Of a DNA stretch of 64,000 bases, positions 15,993 through 24,386 are shown piece after piece (positions within the stretch are counted from its first letter, which is position 1; each line of letters begins with the position of its first letter). Both the position numbers and the translations under genes were made by a program. Below the pieces are notes generated by a model, which made no database searches, was not told where the DNA came from, and saw nothing but the letters and a program-made list of their open reading frames with translations. Origin of the DNA: an uncultured Thermodesulfobacterium sp. (lineage in GTDB: Bacteria > Desulfobacterota > Thermodesulfobacteria > Thermodesulfobacteriales > Thermodesulfobacteriaceae); contig CALLJG010000005.1 in the NCBI GenBank assembly GCA_938091335.1, positions 186,001-250,000 of the forward strand, read 5' to 3'.

Positions 15993-17225
15993 ATGAAAAA
16001 ATATAGAAGATTTTTTAAAATTTATCTTGTATTATTAGGTTTCTTAATTTTATTAATATTTAATTATGCCTTTTCTAAAGAGAAAAATGAAGAAATCTAT
16101 AAATATCTTAAACTTTTTTCCCAGGTCTTAAAATTGATAGAAGATAATTATGTAACTGAAATAAGTCCTAAAGATTTGATTTATGGCGCTATAAATGGAA
16201 TGCTCAATTCTCTTGATCCTTATTCTGCTTTAATGAAACCTGAGGAATATAAAGAATTAGAAATAGAAACAAGAGGAACTTTCACGGGAATAGGTATAGA
16301 AATTACTATAAAAGACGATGTTTTGACTGTAGTTGCTCCCATTGAAGATACTCCTGCCTGGAAAGCAGGAATCAAACCAGGTGATAAAATTTTAAAAATT
16401 GATGATAAATTAACTAAAGGAATGAGCCTTTTAGAGGCAGTTAAGCTTTTAAGAGGTCCTAAAGGAACTAAAGTAACTATCACTATTCTTAGAGATGAAA
16501 AGGATATCAAAGAAATAACTTTAACAAGAGACGTAATTCCTATTAAAAGTGTAAAAATTAAGATCTTAGAACCTGGATATGCTTATGTAAGAATTACAAG
16601 TTTTCAAGAAAAAACCCCTGAAGAATTGGCAGAAGCTCTTAAGAATTTAGAGAATCAGACTCATCTTAAAGGAATCATTCTTGATTTAAGATATAATCCT
16701 GGTGGTCTCCTATCTTCTGCTATTGAAGTAGCAGATGAATTTTTGGAAGAGGGTATCATTGTATCTATTAAAGGAAAAAACAAAGGAACTCAAATGGAAT
16801 TTAAAGCTAAACCTAACTTGCCACAAAGAAAGCATTCCTATCCTATAGTAATATTAATTAATCATGGTACAGCTTCAGCTGCTGAAATTGTGACAGGAGC
16901 GCTTAAAGATAATAAAAGAGCTCTTGTTTTAGGAGAAAAAAGTTTTGGAAAAGGTTTAGTACAAACAGTAATCCCTTTGGAAGATGACTATGCTGTAAAA
17001 TTAACTACTGCTTATTATTATACTCCTAATGGAGTATGTATAGATAAAATAGGAATTACTCCTGATATAGAAATTCCAGAAATTGATGTATTTAAAAAGG
17101 AAAAAGTTGAAGAAAAGGAAGAAAAAATGTTTAAACAATTTTCAAGCCCTGAAGAAGATTTCCAAGTGAAAATGGCACTTTCTATACTTAAAAATATTAA
17201 AGATATTGCTAAATTGAGATTTTAA
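15993..17225 (+). CDS. Carboxy-terminal processing protease (S41 family)
   Basis: Periplasmic or membrane-anchored serine protease that trims or degrades envelope proteins. After a single N-terminal membrane segment (about 10-27) come a PDZ domain (about 95-165: FTGIGIEITIKDDVLTVV ... GIKPGDKILKIDDK) and the S41 catalytic domain. The Ser/Lys dyad is visible in NHGTASAAEIVTGAL (Ser) and GEKSFGKGLVQ (Lys). About 410 residues, typical for CtpA. ATG at 15993 is favoured because AAAGG lies eight bases upstream; an ATG six bases earlier is too close. First gene of a plus-strand run; its stop overlaps the next start (TAATG). Confidence 0.94.
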   Translation: MKKYRRFFKIYLVLLGFLILLIFNYAFSKEKNEEIYKYLKLFSQVLKLIEDNYVTEISPKDLIYGAINGMLNSLDPYSALMKPEEYKELEIETRGTFTGIGIEITIKDDVLTVVAPIEDTPAWKAGIKPGDKILKIDDKLTKGMSLLEAVKLLRGPKGTKVTITILRDEKDIKEITLTRDVIPIKSVKIKILEPGYAYVRITSFQEKTPEELAEALKNLENQTHLKGIILDLRYNPGGLLSSAIEVADEFLEEGIIVSIKGKNKGTQMEFKAKPNLPQRKHSYPIVILINHGTASAAEIVTGALKDNKRALVLGEKSFGKGLVQTVIPLEDDYAVKLTTAYYYTPNGVCIDKIGITPDIEIPEIDVFKKEKVEEKEEKMFKQFSSPEEDFQVKMALSILKNIKDIAKLRF

Positions 17226-17857
17226 TGTTTGATTTTAAATTATTTCTTTTTTTAACTCCCTCCTTGTTGTTAGCTTTAACTATCCATGAATTTTCACATG
17301 GACTTATTGCCTATCTACTAGGAGATCCTACACCAAAATTAAATAAAAGATTAACTTTAAATCCTTTCAACCATTTAGATCCTCTTGGGACTCTTACCCT
17401 GTTTATTACACAAGCTATAGGATGGGCTAAACCTGTCCCTATTAATCCTAACTATTTCAAAAACTTATGGAGAGATATGGCATTAGTATCTATAGCAGGA
17501 CCTCTTTCTAATATTATATTAGCTTTTATTTTTGGTTTTTTTTATAACTTTTTTAATAAAACAAATCTAAATCTTCCTAATTTTCTCATTTCAGAGCCCT
17601 TAGCTTTTATGTGCTATTTGGGTGTAAAAATAAATATAGGACTTGGAGTCTTTAACCTTCTTCCTATACCACCTTTAGATGGAAGTAAAGTGATAGTAAA
17701 ATTTTTACCTTTATCATTAAAATTAAATTACTTAAGATTAGAACTTTTTGGTTTTTTCATTATCCTCTTTTTAGCTTTATCTGGAATTCTTTTTTATATA
17801 ATTTATCCTCCACTTACCTTTTTATCTGATTTTGTTTTTCATATTACTAATTTTTAA
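17225..17857 (+). CDS. Site-2-protease-like M50 family metalloprotease
   Basis: A 210-residue polytopic membrane protein with the zinc motif HEFSH (H21, E22, H25) in the first membrane segment and NLLPIPPLDG (about 140-150), whose Asp is the third zinc ligand. Between them are TLNPFNHLDPLGTL and GWAKPVPINP, both typical of the YwhC/SREBP-like S2P subgroup. Such enzymes cut within the membrane, but no anti-sigma factor or other obvious substrate is nearby. It lacks a PDZ domain. The start overlaps the ctp stop by one base, so the two proteases are co-transcribed and probably coupled. Confidence 0.9.
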   Translation: MFDFKLFLFLTPSLLLALTIHEFSHGLIAYLLGDPTPKLNKRLTLNPFNHLDPLGTLTLFITQAIGWAKPVPINPNYFKNLWRDMALVSIAGPLSNIILAFIFGFFYNFFNKTNLNLPNFLISEPLAFMCYLGVKINIGLGVFNLLPIPPLDGSKVIVKFLPLSLKLNYLRLELFGFFIILFLALSGILFYIIYPPLTFLSDFVFHITNF

Positions 17858-17859
17858 AT

Positions 17860-18330
17860 ATGTTAGAAATAGAAATACCTACTAAAGAAAAAATTTATCT
17901 TAAATATTTGGTTTCAGATTTTACAGGAACTCTTTCAGTAGATGGAGTATTAATTCCAGGTGTAAAAGAAAAATTAAATGAAATTGCTAAGATTTTAGAA
18001 ATTCATATTCTCACTGCTGATACCTTTGGAAAAGCAAAATATGCATTGGAAGGTATTTGTGCAAAAGTATGCATTTTGAATCCAGGCAATGAAGATATTC
18101 AAAAAGAAAAATATGTTAAAAAATTGGGAGAAAACTTAGTAATTGCTTTAGGAAATGGAAGAAATGATAGAAGGATGCTTAAAAAAGCAAAAATAGGCAT
18201 AGCTATTATGCTTGAAGAAGGTTGCGCTATAGAGACACTTTTAAATGCTGATATTGTAGTAAAATCTCCTATTGATGCTTTAGATCTCATTTTGAATCCT
18301 AAAAGATTAATAGCTGTTCTTAGGAGTTAA
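17860..18330 (+). CDS. Soluble HAD-family protein, KdpB/P-type ATPase-like
   Basis: 156 residues: the HAD nucleophile loop is DFTGTLSVDG (D20), motif II Thr in HILTADTFGKA (about 50), and the acidic motif ALGNGRNDRRML (about 99-110). The DxTGT and GNGxND signatures are those of the catalytic part of P-type ATPases, but all membrane and nucleotide-binding domains are missing, as in the stand-alone soluble ATPase-like phosphatases (COG4087 type). Likely a cytoplasmic phosphatase of unknown substrate. Two bases separate it from both neighbours, so it belongs to the ctp-M50-HAD-EamA transcription unit. Confidence 0.85.
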   Translation: MLEIEIPTKEKIYLKYLVSDFTGTLSVDGVLIPGVKEKLNEIAKILEIHILTADTFGKAKYALEGICAKVCILNPGNEDIQKEKYVKKLGENLVIALGNGRNDRRMLKKAKIGIAIMLEEGCAIETLLNADIVVKSPIDALDLILNPKRLIAVLRS

Positions 18331-18332
18331 AA

Positions 18333-18758
18333 ATGAATAAATATACATTAATACTTTGGTTTTTAACTGTATCTTTTTGGGGAATAACTCCTTTCATTGA
18401 AAAAATAGGTCTTAAAGATGCGAATCCTGTTCAAGCTTTATTTATTAGAACTTTTTCAGCTTTAATTGGCATTTTTTTTATTACTCTTATAACTTCTTCT
18501 TTTAAGTTTTTTTCTTTAAGTTGGAAAAGTGTATGGATATTATCTTTGAGTGGAATTACTGGAGGATTTTTAGGTATGCTCACTTATTTTACCTTATTAA
18601 AAACAAAAGAGGCTTCTCAAGTAGTACCGCTTACTTCAACTTATCCTTTAATAACAACTATTTTAGCTATAGTATTTTTAAAAGAAGATTTAAATTTTTT
18701 TAAAGCTTTAGGAATTATTTTTATTGTAATTGGAATTTATTTAATATTTAAAAGCTAA
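18333..18758 (+). CDS. Half-size EamA/DMT-family membrane protein
   Basis: 141 residues with four to five membrane segments, matching a single EamA repeat: it starts near LWFLTVSFWGITPFIEKIGLKDANPVQALFIR and ends PLTSTYPLITTILAIVFLKEDLNFFKALGIIFIVIGIYLI. Normal DMT transporters have two such repeats, so this would have to dimerise as EmrE-type proteins do. Substrate unknown. The frame is intact with no sign of a lost second half downstream (ndk starts 31 bases later). Confidence 0.85.
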   Translation: MNKYTLILWFLTVSFWGITPFIEKIGLKDANPVQALFIRTFSALIGIFFITLITSSFKFFSLSWKSVWILSLSGITGGFLGMLTYFTLLKTKEASQVVPLTSTYPLITTILAIVFLKEDLNFFKALGIIFIVIGIYLIFKS

Positions 18759-18789
18759 AAATTCAACAATTATTTAAGATGGAGGTATT

Positions 18790-19212
18790 ATGGAGAGAAC
18801 TTTAGTAATGATTAAACCAGATGGAGTTAAAAGAAACATAATTGGTGAAATTATCAGTATTTTTGAAAAAAACAATTTAAAAGTGATAACTATTAAAAAA
18901 AGTAGACTTTCTAAGGATGCTGCTAAAGCCTTTTATATTGTTCATAAGGATAAGCCTTTTTATGAAAGTCTCACAGATTATATAAGCTCAGGTCCTATTA
19001 TTGTCATGGTTCTTGAAGGAGAAAATGCTATTGAGAAAGTAAGAAAAATAATAGGAGCCACTGATCCACAACAAGCAGAAGAGGGTAGCATAAGAAAACT
19101 TTTTGGAATTAATAAAGAAATGAATACTATACATGGTTCAGATAGTTTAGAGTCTGCTAAAAAAGAAATTAGCTTTTTTTTTAGCGAATATGAATTAATT
19201 TCAGCTGAATAA
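18790..19212 (+). CDS. ndk: Nucleoside diphosphate kinase
   Basis: Equilibrates NTP and dNTP pools through a phosphohistidine. Motifs: ERTLVMIKPDGVKRNIIGEI (residues 2-21), SGPIIVMVLEGENAIEKVRKIIGATDPQQA (about 68-97), GSIRKLFG and the active-site NTIHGSDSLESA (His about 118). 140 residues, normal. GGAGG lies just before the ATG. Followed after one base by thiL. Confidence 0.98.
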   Translation: MERTLVMIKPDGVKRNIIGEIISIFEKNNLKVITIKKSRLSKDAAKAFYIVHKDKPFYESLTDYISSGPIIVMVLEGENAIEKVRKIIGATDPQQAEEGSIRKLFGINKEMNTIHGSDSLESAKKEISFFFSEYELISAE

Positions 19213-19213
19213 A

Positions 19214-20173
19214 ATGACAGAAAAAGAATGGATAGATTTACTTAAAAAATATCTTCAAGAAAATCATGCTCATATAATCAAGTCAAAAAATGAAGATTGT
19301 GGAGTTATAAAATTATCAAAAAAAACTTATCTTCTTTTTACAACTGATGCTTTGGTAGAAGGTATTCATTTTGATTTTAAATATACTTCTTTTTCTGATT
19401 TAGGGAAAAAACTTGCTGTGACTAACCTTAGCGATATTGCTGCTATGGGAGGAGAACCTAAATGGGGACTTTTAACTTTAGGCTCCCCTGCTCCTATAGA
19501 AATTTCTTGGGGAATACCTTTCATAAAGTCCCTCACTTCCACTCTTAAAAAATTTAATACCTATCTAATAGGAGGTGATACTGTAAAAAGCCCTGTTTTC
19601 TTTGTAAATCTCTGTTTAATTGGTATTACTAATAACCCAATTTTAAGAAAAGGAGCTAATCCTGAACAATTTATTTTTGTTTCTAAACCTTTAGGAGGAA
19701 GTGCTGCTTTTTTAAAAATGATAAAAACTAAATCCTTAAAAGAAATACCTAAAAATTTAAAAGATGCTTATTTTAAACCAAAACCAGAAATCCTTTTAGG
19801 AAAAAAATTATCCAAATTGAATTTAGCAACCTCTATGATAGATATTTCAGATGGCTTGCTTTTGGACTTGTGGAGGATTTGTGAAGAAAATGAAGTAGGA
19901 GCTGAAATTTATGAAGAAAAAATCCCTATAGAAAAATTCGCTACTTTGGAAGATGCATTAACAGGTGGAGAGGATTATGCCCTTTTATTTACAATAAAAA
20001 AAGAAAATGTTGAAAAATTGAAAAAATTAAGTTTAAATCTAAATAAAAAAGTTTTTTTTATCGGTAAAATTATAAAAGAGCAAAAGCTTTATCTCATTAA
20101 AAACAACACTAAAAAGGAAATCCAACCCAAAGGATTTAATCACTTTGTAAACGAAAAAGGGAAGGGTGAATAA
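19214..20173 (+). CDS. thiL: Thiamine-monophosphate kinase
   Basis: Converts thiamine monophosphate to the active cofactor thiamine diphosphate; PurM/AIR synthase fold, dimeric. Motifs: NEDCGVIKL (about 26-34), TTDALVEGIHFDF (about 43-55), KKLAVTNLSDIAAMGGEPKWGLLTLGSP (about 66-93), YLIGGDTVKSP (about 117-127) and IDISDGLLLDL plus GGEDYALLF (about 252-260). 319 residues, normal. It completes the thiamine route begun by thiE at 4291. A strong hairpin terminator overlaps its stop codon. Confidence 0.96.
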   Translation: MTEKEWIDLLKKYLQENHAHIIKSKNEDCGVIKLSKKTYLLFTTDALVEGIHFDFKYTSFSDLGKKLAVTNLSDIAAMGGEPKWGLLTLGSPAPIEISWGIPFIKSLTSTLKKFNTYLIGGDTVKSPVFFVNLCLIGITNNPILRKGANPEQFIFVSKPLGGSAAFLKMIKTKSLKEIPKNLKDAYFKPKPEILLGKKLSKLNLATSMIDISDGLLLDLWRICEENEVGAEIYEEKIPIEKFATLEDALTGGEDYALLFTIKKENVEKLKKLSLNLNKKVFFIGKIIKEQKLYLIKNNTKKEIQPKGFNHFVNEKGKGE

Positions 20174-20197
20174 TACCCTTCCCCCTAAAATTTTTTT
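20159..20197. terminator. Bidirectional hairpin terminator between thiL and hsp20
   Basis: GGGAAGGGT (20159-20167) pairs with ACCCTTCCC (20175-20183), nine base pairs with a seven-base loop, followed on the plus strand by CCTAAAA and seven T (20191-20197). On the minus strand the stem is followed by CCTTTTTCG. The thiL stop codon lies in the loop, and hsp20 ends at 20196 on the other strand, so one element serves both. Confidence 0.8.
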
Positions 20198-20639
20198 ATT
20201 TTTCGATGTTTATTTTAATGACCTTTTTCCTTTCTTCTGGCTTTTTAGGTAACACAACCTTTAGGACTCCATCTTTATAAATAGCAGAAATTTTATCCTC
20301 TTCCACTCCACAAGGCAACTCAATAGATCTCATAAAACTACCATAATATCTTTCCATTCTATAAAAGTTTTCTTTCTTTTCTTCAGTTTCTTTTTTCTTC
20401 TCCCCTTTAATAATTAATACATCATCAGATAAAGTTATTTCCATATCTTCAGGTTTTACACCAGGTACATCCATTTTTACTATTACTTCCTCATCTGTTT
20501 CTGAAATATCTACAGCTGGTACCCATTCTACACTTTCCCATTTTTCTGTTAACAGACTTTTACCAAAAAATTCTTGCCATATACGATCCATTTCTTTTTT
20601 TAATTCTTGTAATGGACGCCAAATAGTTAAATCTGCCAT
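20196..20639 (-). CDS. Small heat-shock protein (Hsp20/IbpA family)
   Basis: ATP-independent holdase that binds unfolding proteins for later rescue by DnaK and ClpB. The alpha-crystallin domain spans about residues 40-135: AVDISETDEEVIVKMDVPGVKPEDMEITL at its start and the conserved IYKDGVLKVVLPK near the end, followed by VIKINIE as the C-terminal I-x-I anchor. 147 residues. The ATG at 20639 is chosen because AAGGAGG lies eight bases upstream; a GTG nine bases earlier overlaps that site. It is divergent from clpB, separated by 178 bases, a functional pairing of holdase and disaggregase. Confidence 0.95.
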   Translation of the reverse strand: MADLTIWRPLQELKKEMDRIWQEFFGKSLLTEKWESVEWVPAVDISETDEEVIVKMDVPGVKPEDMEITLSDDVLIIKGEKKKETEEKKENFYRMERYYGSFMRSIELPCGVEEDKISAIYKDGVLKVVLPKKPEERKKVIKINIEK

Positions 20640-20681
20640 ATTAATCACCTCCTTTTATTTAAATTTATTTTTTATTTTTTT

Positions 20682-20749
20682 AAAATAATCATGGTTCAAT
20701 TTTTTTCAAGTATATAAAAATTTTTTATTTTTATAAAATTGCTTATAAT
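20682..20749. promoter_or_regulatory. Putative divergent promoters for hsp20 and clpB
   Basis: For hsp20 (minus): TTGAAA (20709-20704), 16 bases, TATTTT (20687-20682). For clpB (plus): a perfect TATAAT at 20744-20749, with only a poor -35. I looked for a CIRCE element (TTAGCACTC-N9-GAGTGCTAA) and a sigma-32 pair in this gap and did not find either. Confidence 0.35.
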
Positions 20750-20817
20750 ATTGAAAGTTTAATAATTGTATTTATTTTTAATCTTAAAATATTGAAAAAA
20801 CTTAGGAGGGTTTAAAA

Positions 20818-23436
20818 ATGAAACTTGATAAATTTACTTTTAAAGCTCAAGAAGCTTTACAAAATGCACAACGTCTAGCAGAATCTTACAATCATCCCCA
20901 ATTAGAACCAGAACATCTTTTAAAGGCATTAGTAGATCAAGAAGACGGAATAATTCCTATAATTCTTAATAGATTAGGGGTAAATTCTAAAATTATTTCT
21001 TCTGACTTAGAAGAAATTTTAGAAAAATTACCAACACTTACTTATGGGAGTTATCAATTATATCTTTCCTTAAGTTTAAAACAAGTTCTTGATAAAGCGG
21101 AATCTTTAGCTAGGGAAATGAAAGACGAATTTATCTCAACAGAACACTTATTTTTGTCTATTCTAAATAGTCCTACAAAGGCAGGAGAAATTTTAAGAAA
21201 AAGAGGTATTAATTTAAATAATGCTAAAGAAGCAATTAATAAATTGAGGAAGGGACAAAGAATCACTGATCAAAATCCAGAAGAAAAATATCAAGCTCTA
21301 GAAAAATTTGGAAGAGATTTAACTGCTCTTGCAAAAGCTGGGAAATTAGACCCTGTAATAGGAAGAGATGAAGAAATAAGAAGAATTATGCATATTCTTT
21401 CAAGAAGAACGAAGAATAATCCAGTTTTAGTAGGGGAACCAGGGGTTGGTAAAACTGCTATTGTGGAAGGACTTGCTCAAAGAATCGTTGCTGGTGATGT
21501 TCCTGAAGTATTAAAAGATAAAAGAATTGTTCAACTGGATTTAGGAGCATTAATTGCAGGAACTAAATTTAGAGGTGAATTCGAGGAAAGATTAAAAGCT
21601 GTATTAAAAGAAGTACAAGCAAGTGAAGGAGAAATAGTACTTTTTATTGATGAAGTTCATACTATTGTAGGAGCAGGAGCTGCTGAAGGTGCCATGGATG
21701 CAGCTAACATGCTTAAACCACTTCTGGCAAGAGGAGAATTACGATGTATTGGAGCTACCACTATTTATGAATACCGTAAACACATAGAAAAAGATCCTGC
21801 TTTAGAAAGGAGATTTCAACCTGTATATATTGATGAACCTACTCCGGAAGAGGCTATTGCTATTTTAAGAGGTCTGAAAGAAAAATATGAAGTTCACCAC
21901 GGAGTTAGAATTACTGATAATGCTATTATAGCAGCCGTAACCCTTTCTTATAGATATATAAGTGATAGATATCTTCCTGATAAAGCTATAGATTTAATAG
22001 ATGAAGCTGCTGCTAAACTCCGTATAGAAATTGATTCTATGCCTACTGAAATAGATGAAATAGAAAGAAAAATTAAGCAACTTGAGATAGAAAAGGTGGC
22101 TTTGGAAAAAGAAACAGATCCCAAAACTAAAGAAAGGTTAAACAAGCTTCTGGAACAATTAAATGAATTAAAAGAAAAAGCTGAACAACTAAAGGCTCAA
22201 TGGCTAAAAGAAAAAGAAACCATTCAAAAAATTAGAAAATTAAAAGAAAAAATTGACCAATATAAAATTGAAGCACAACAAGCTGAAAGACAAGGAGATC
22301 TTAATAGAGTAGCTGAAATTATATACGGGATTATTCCTCAACTTCAAAAGGAACTTGAATTAGAAAACAAAAATCTGCAAGAACTCCAAAAAAAACATAA
22401 ATTCTTAAAAGAAGAAGTAGATGCTGAAGATATAGCTCAAATTGTTTCTAAATGGACAGGAATACCTGTTAGTAAACTACTGGAAAGTGAAAGAGAAAAA
22501 CTTTTAAAAATTGAGGAAAGAATTAAAAAAAGGGTTGTGGGTCAGGATTATGCTATATCTGTTATTGCTGATGCATTAAGAAGAGCTCGAGCAGGATTAA
22601 AAGACCCAAAAAGACCTATTGGGTCTTTTTTATTTATTGGCCCAACAGGTGTAGGAAAAACCGAACTAGCTAAAGCCTTAGCTGAATTTATGTTTGATAC
22701 AGAAGATGCAATGATAAGAATAGATATGAGTGAATATATGGAAAAACATTCAGTAGCAAGACTTATAGGAGCTCCTCCTGGATATGTAGGATATGAAGAA
22801 GGTGGACAACTTACAGAAGCTGTAAGAAGAAAACCCTATTCAGTAATTCTCTTTGATGAAATTGAAAAGGCTCACCCTGATGTTTTTAACATTCTCCTTC
22901 AAGTATTAGATGATGGAAGATTAACTGATGGAAAAGGACGCACTGTTGATTTTAGAAATACTATTATCATTATGACTTCTAATATAGGTAGTTTTTATTT
23001 CCAAGATCTATCCCTTTCTCGTAAAGAAATAGAAAATAGAATTTTCGATTTACTTAAATCTACCTTCAGACCCGAATTTTTAAATCGTATAGATGAAATT
23101 ATAATATTTAATAGTCTTACTAAAGAAGATATAATTCATATTATAGATATCCAAATTGGGTATCTTAATAACCGACTTATGGAAAAGGGATTGTTTATAG
23201 AATTAACCGAAAAAGCTAAAGAAATTCTTGCTACCTATGGATACGATCCTATATATGGAGCAAGACCATTAAAGAGAGCTATTCAAAAATACATTGAAAA
23301 TCCTTTAGCTTTAAAAGTTTTAGAAGGTATTTTTAATGAAGGAGACAAAATTATAGTAAACGTAAATAAAGAAGGGATTTTTGAATTTAAAAGAGAGGAA
23401 AAAACAACAAAATTAGAAAAAATAGCTTTTCACTAA
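20818..23436 (+). CDS. clpB: ATP-dependent disaggregase ClpB
   Basis: Hexameric AAA+ chaperone that pulls polypeptides out of aggregates together with DnaK. Domains in order: Clp N-domain (1-145, two repeats), AAA-1 with Walker [14 protein letters not shown] (about 205-217) and Walker [10 protein letters not shown], the coiled-coil middle domain (about 410-525, long Lys/Glu heptads, e.g. [20 protein letters not shown]), and AAA-2 with [13 protein letters not shown] (about 604-616) and [16 protein letters not shown]. The middle domain distinguishes ClpB from ClpA/ClpC. 872 residues, normal. GGAGGG precedes the ATG. Confidence 0.98.
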   Translation: MKLDKFTFKAQEALQNAQRLAESYNHPQLEPEHLLKALVDQEDGIIPIILNRLGVNSKIISSDLEEILEKLPTLTYGSYQLYLSLSLKQVLDKAESLAREMKDEFISTEHLFLSILNSPTKAGEILRKRGINLNNAKEAINKLRKGQRITDQNPEEKYQALEKFGRDLTALAKAGKLDPVIGRDEEIRRIMHILSRRTKNNPVLVGEPGVGKTAIVEGLAQRIVAGDVPEVLKDKRIVQLDLGALIAGTKFRGEFEERLKAVLKEVQASEGEIVLFIDEVHTIVGAGAAEGAMDAANMLKPLLARGELRCIGATTIYEYRKHIEKDPALERRFQPVYIDEPTPEEAIAILRGLKEKYEVHHGVRITDNAIIAAVTLSYRYISDRYLPDKAIDLIDEAAAKLRIEIDSMPTEIDEIERKIKQLEIEKVALEKETDPKTKERLNKLLEQLNELKEKAEQLKAQWLKEKETIQKIRKLKEKIDQYKIEAQQAERQGDLNRVAEIIYGIIPQLQKELELENKNLQELQKKHKFLKEEVDAEDIAQIVSKWTGIPVSKLLESEREKLLKIEERIKKRVVGQDYAISVIADALRRARAGLKDPKRPIGSFLFIGPTGVGKTELAKALAEFMFDTEDAMIRIDMSEYMEKHSVARLIGAPPGYVGYEEGGQLTEAVRRKPYSVILFDEIEKAHPDVFNILLQVLDDGRLTDGKGRTVDFRNTIIIMTSNIGSFYFQDLSLSRKEIENRIFDLLKSTFRPEFLNRIDEIIIFNSLTKEDIIHIIDIQIGYLNNRLMEKGLFIELTEKAKEILATYGYDPIYGARPLKRAIQKYIENPLALKVLEGIFNEGDKIIVNVNKEGIFEFKREEKTTKLEKIAFH

Positions 23437-23450
23437 ATTACATATTTAAA

Positions 23451-24386
23451 ATGGTAAAATATAAAATAATTTTTTTTGGTACTCCTGAGTTTGCAATTCC
23501 TTCCTTACAAGGAATTTTTGAAAAAGAAAATTTATTAGCAGTAGTTACACAACCTGATAAACCAAAAGGAAGAAGTTTAAAACTTTTTCCTTCACCAGTA
23601 AAAATTTGGGCTTTAGCTAAAAACTTAAAAATACTGGAACCCATAAAATTAAAAGACCCTTCATTTTTAAAAGAAGTTAAAGATCTTTCTCCAGACTTAA
23701 TTGTAGTTTGTTCATATGGAAAAATTCTTCCTAAAGAGTTATTAGAAACTCCAAAATATGGCTGTTGGAACATTCATGCCTCCTTACTTCCTAAATATAG
23801 AGGAGCATCTCCTATAAATTGGGCAATTTTAGAGGGAGAAAAAGAAACAGGAATAACTATAATGCTTATGGATGAAGGACTTGATACAGGTCCTATTTTT
23901 TTGCAAAAAAAAATTCCTATTTCTGAAGAAGATACAGCTATAACTCTTTCTCAAAAATTAAGTATCCTTGGAAAAGAAGCTATTTTAGAATCAATCCAAC
24001 TTCATAAAAAGGGATTATTAAAACCATTACCTCAACCTGAAAATAATGTTTCCTATGCTCCTATCTTAAAAAAAGAAGATGGTTTTTTCACTTTTGAAGA
24101 ACCTGCAGAAAAAATAGAAAGAAAAGTAAAAGCTTTTTTACCTTGGCCTACTGCTTTTACTTATTATAAAAACAAACTATTGAAAATTTTGTCAGCTAAA
24201 GCTATCCTTTTAGATCATCAAAATACTCCGGGAACTATAATTGAGATAAAAAAAGAAGGAATATTAATAGCCACTTCAAAGGGTGCTATTTTGATAAAAG
24301 AAGTTCAGTTAGAAGGAAAGAAAAAAATCTCCGCCTATGAATTTGCCTGTGGACAAAGATTTAAAGTAGGTGCTCTTTTGGAGTAA
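23451..24386 (+). CDS. fmt: Methionyl-tRNA formyltransferase
   Basis: Formylates initiator Met-tRNA with 10-formyl-THF. Motifs: FFGTPEFAIPSL (about 6-17), VVTQPDKPKGRSLKL (about 33-47), the catalytic block CWNIHASLLPKYRGASPINWAIL (about 105-127, with the catalytic His, and Arg in RGASP) and MLMDEGLDTGPI. The C-terminal tRNA-binding barrel is present (about 205-305). 311 residues. It follows clpB by 14 bases without a good ribosome site, and its 3' end overlaps that of secDF by 26 bases. def is not adjacent. Confidence 0.96.
   Translation: MVKYKIIFFGTPEFAIPSLQGIFEKENLLAVVTQPDKPKGRSLKLFPSPVKIWALAKNLKILEPIKLKDPSFLKEVKDLSPDLIVVCSYGKILPKELLETPKYGCWNIHASLLPKYRGASPINWAILEGEKETGITIMLMDEGLDTGPIFLQKKIPISEEDTAITLSQKLSILGKEAILESIQLHKKGLLKPLPQPENNVSYAPILKKEDGFFTFEEPAEKIERKVKAFLPWPTAFTYYKNKLLKILSAKAILLDHQNTPGTIIEIKKEGILIATSKGAILIKEVQLEGKKKISAYEFACGQRFKVGALLE

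Noticed and set aside
18333-18758. EamA gene as a truncated pseudogene
   Set aside because: The frame is intact, ends cleanly, and half-size DMT proteins exist; no second half is found downstream.
20640-20817. CIRCE or sigma-32 heat-shock control between hsp20 and clpB
   Set aside because: A CTTGAAA-like box is present on the minus strand, but no CCCCATNT at the right distance and no CIRCE inverted repeat.
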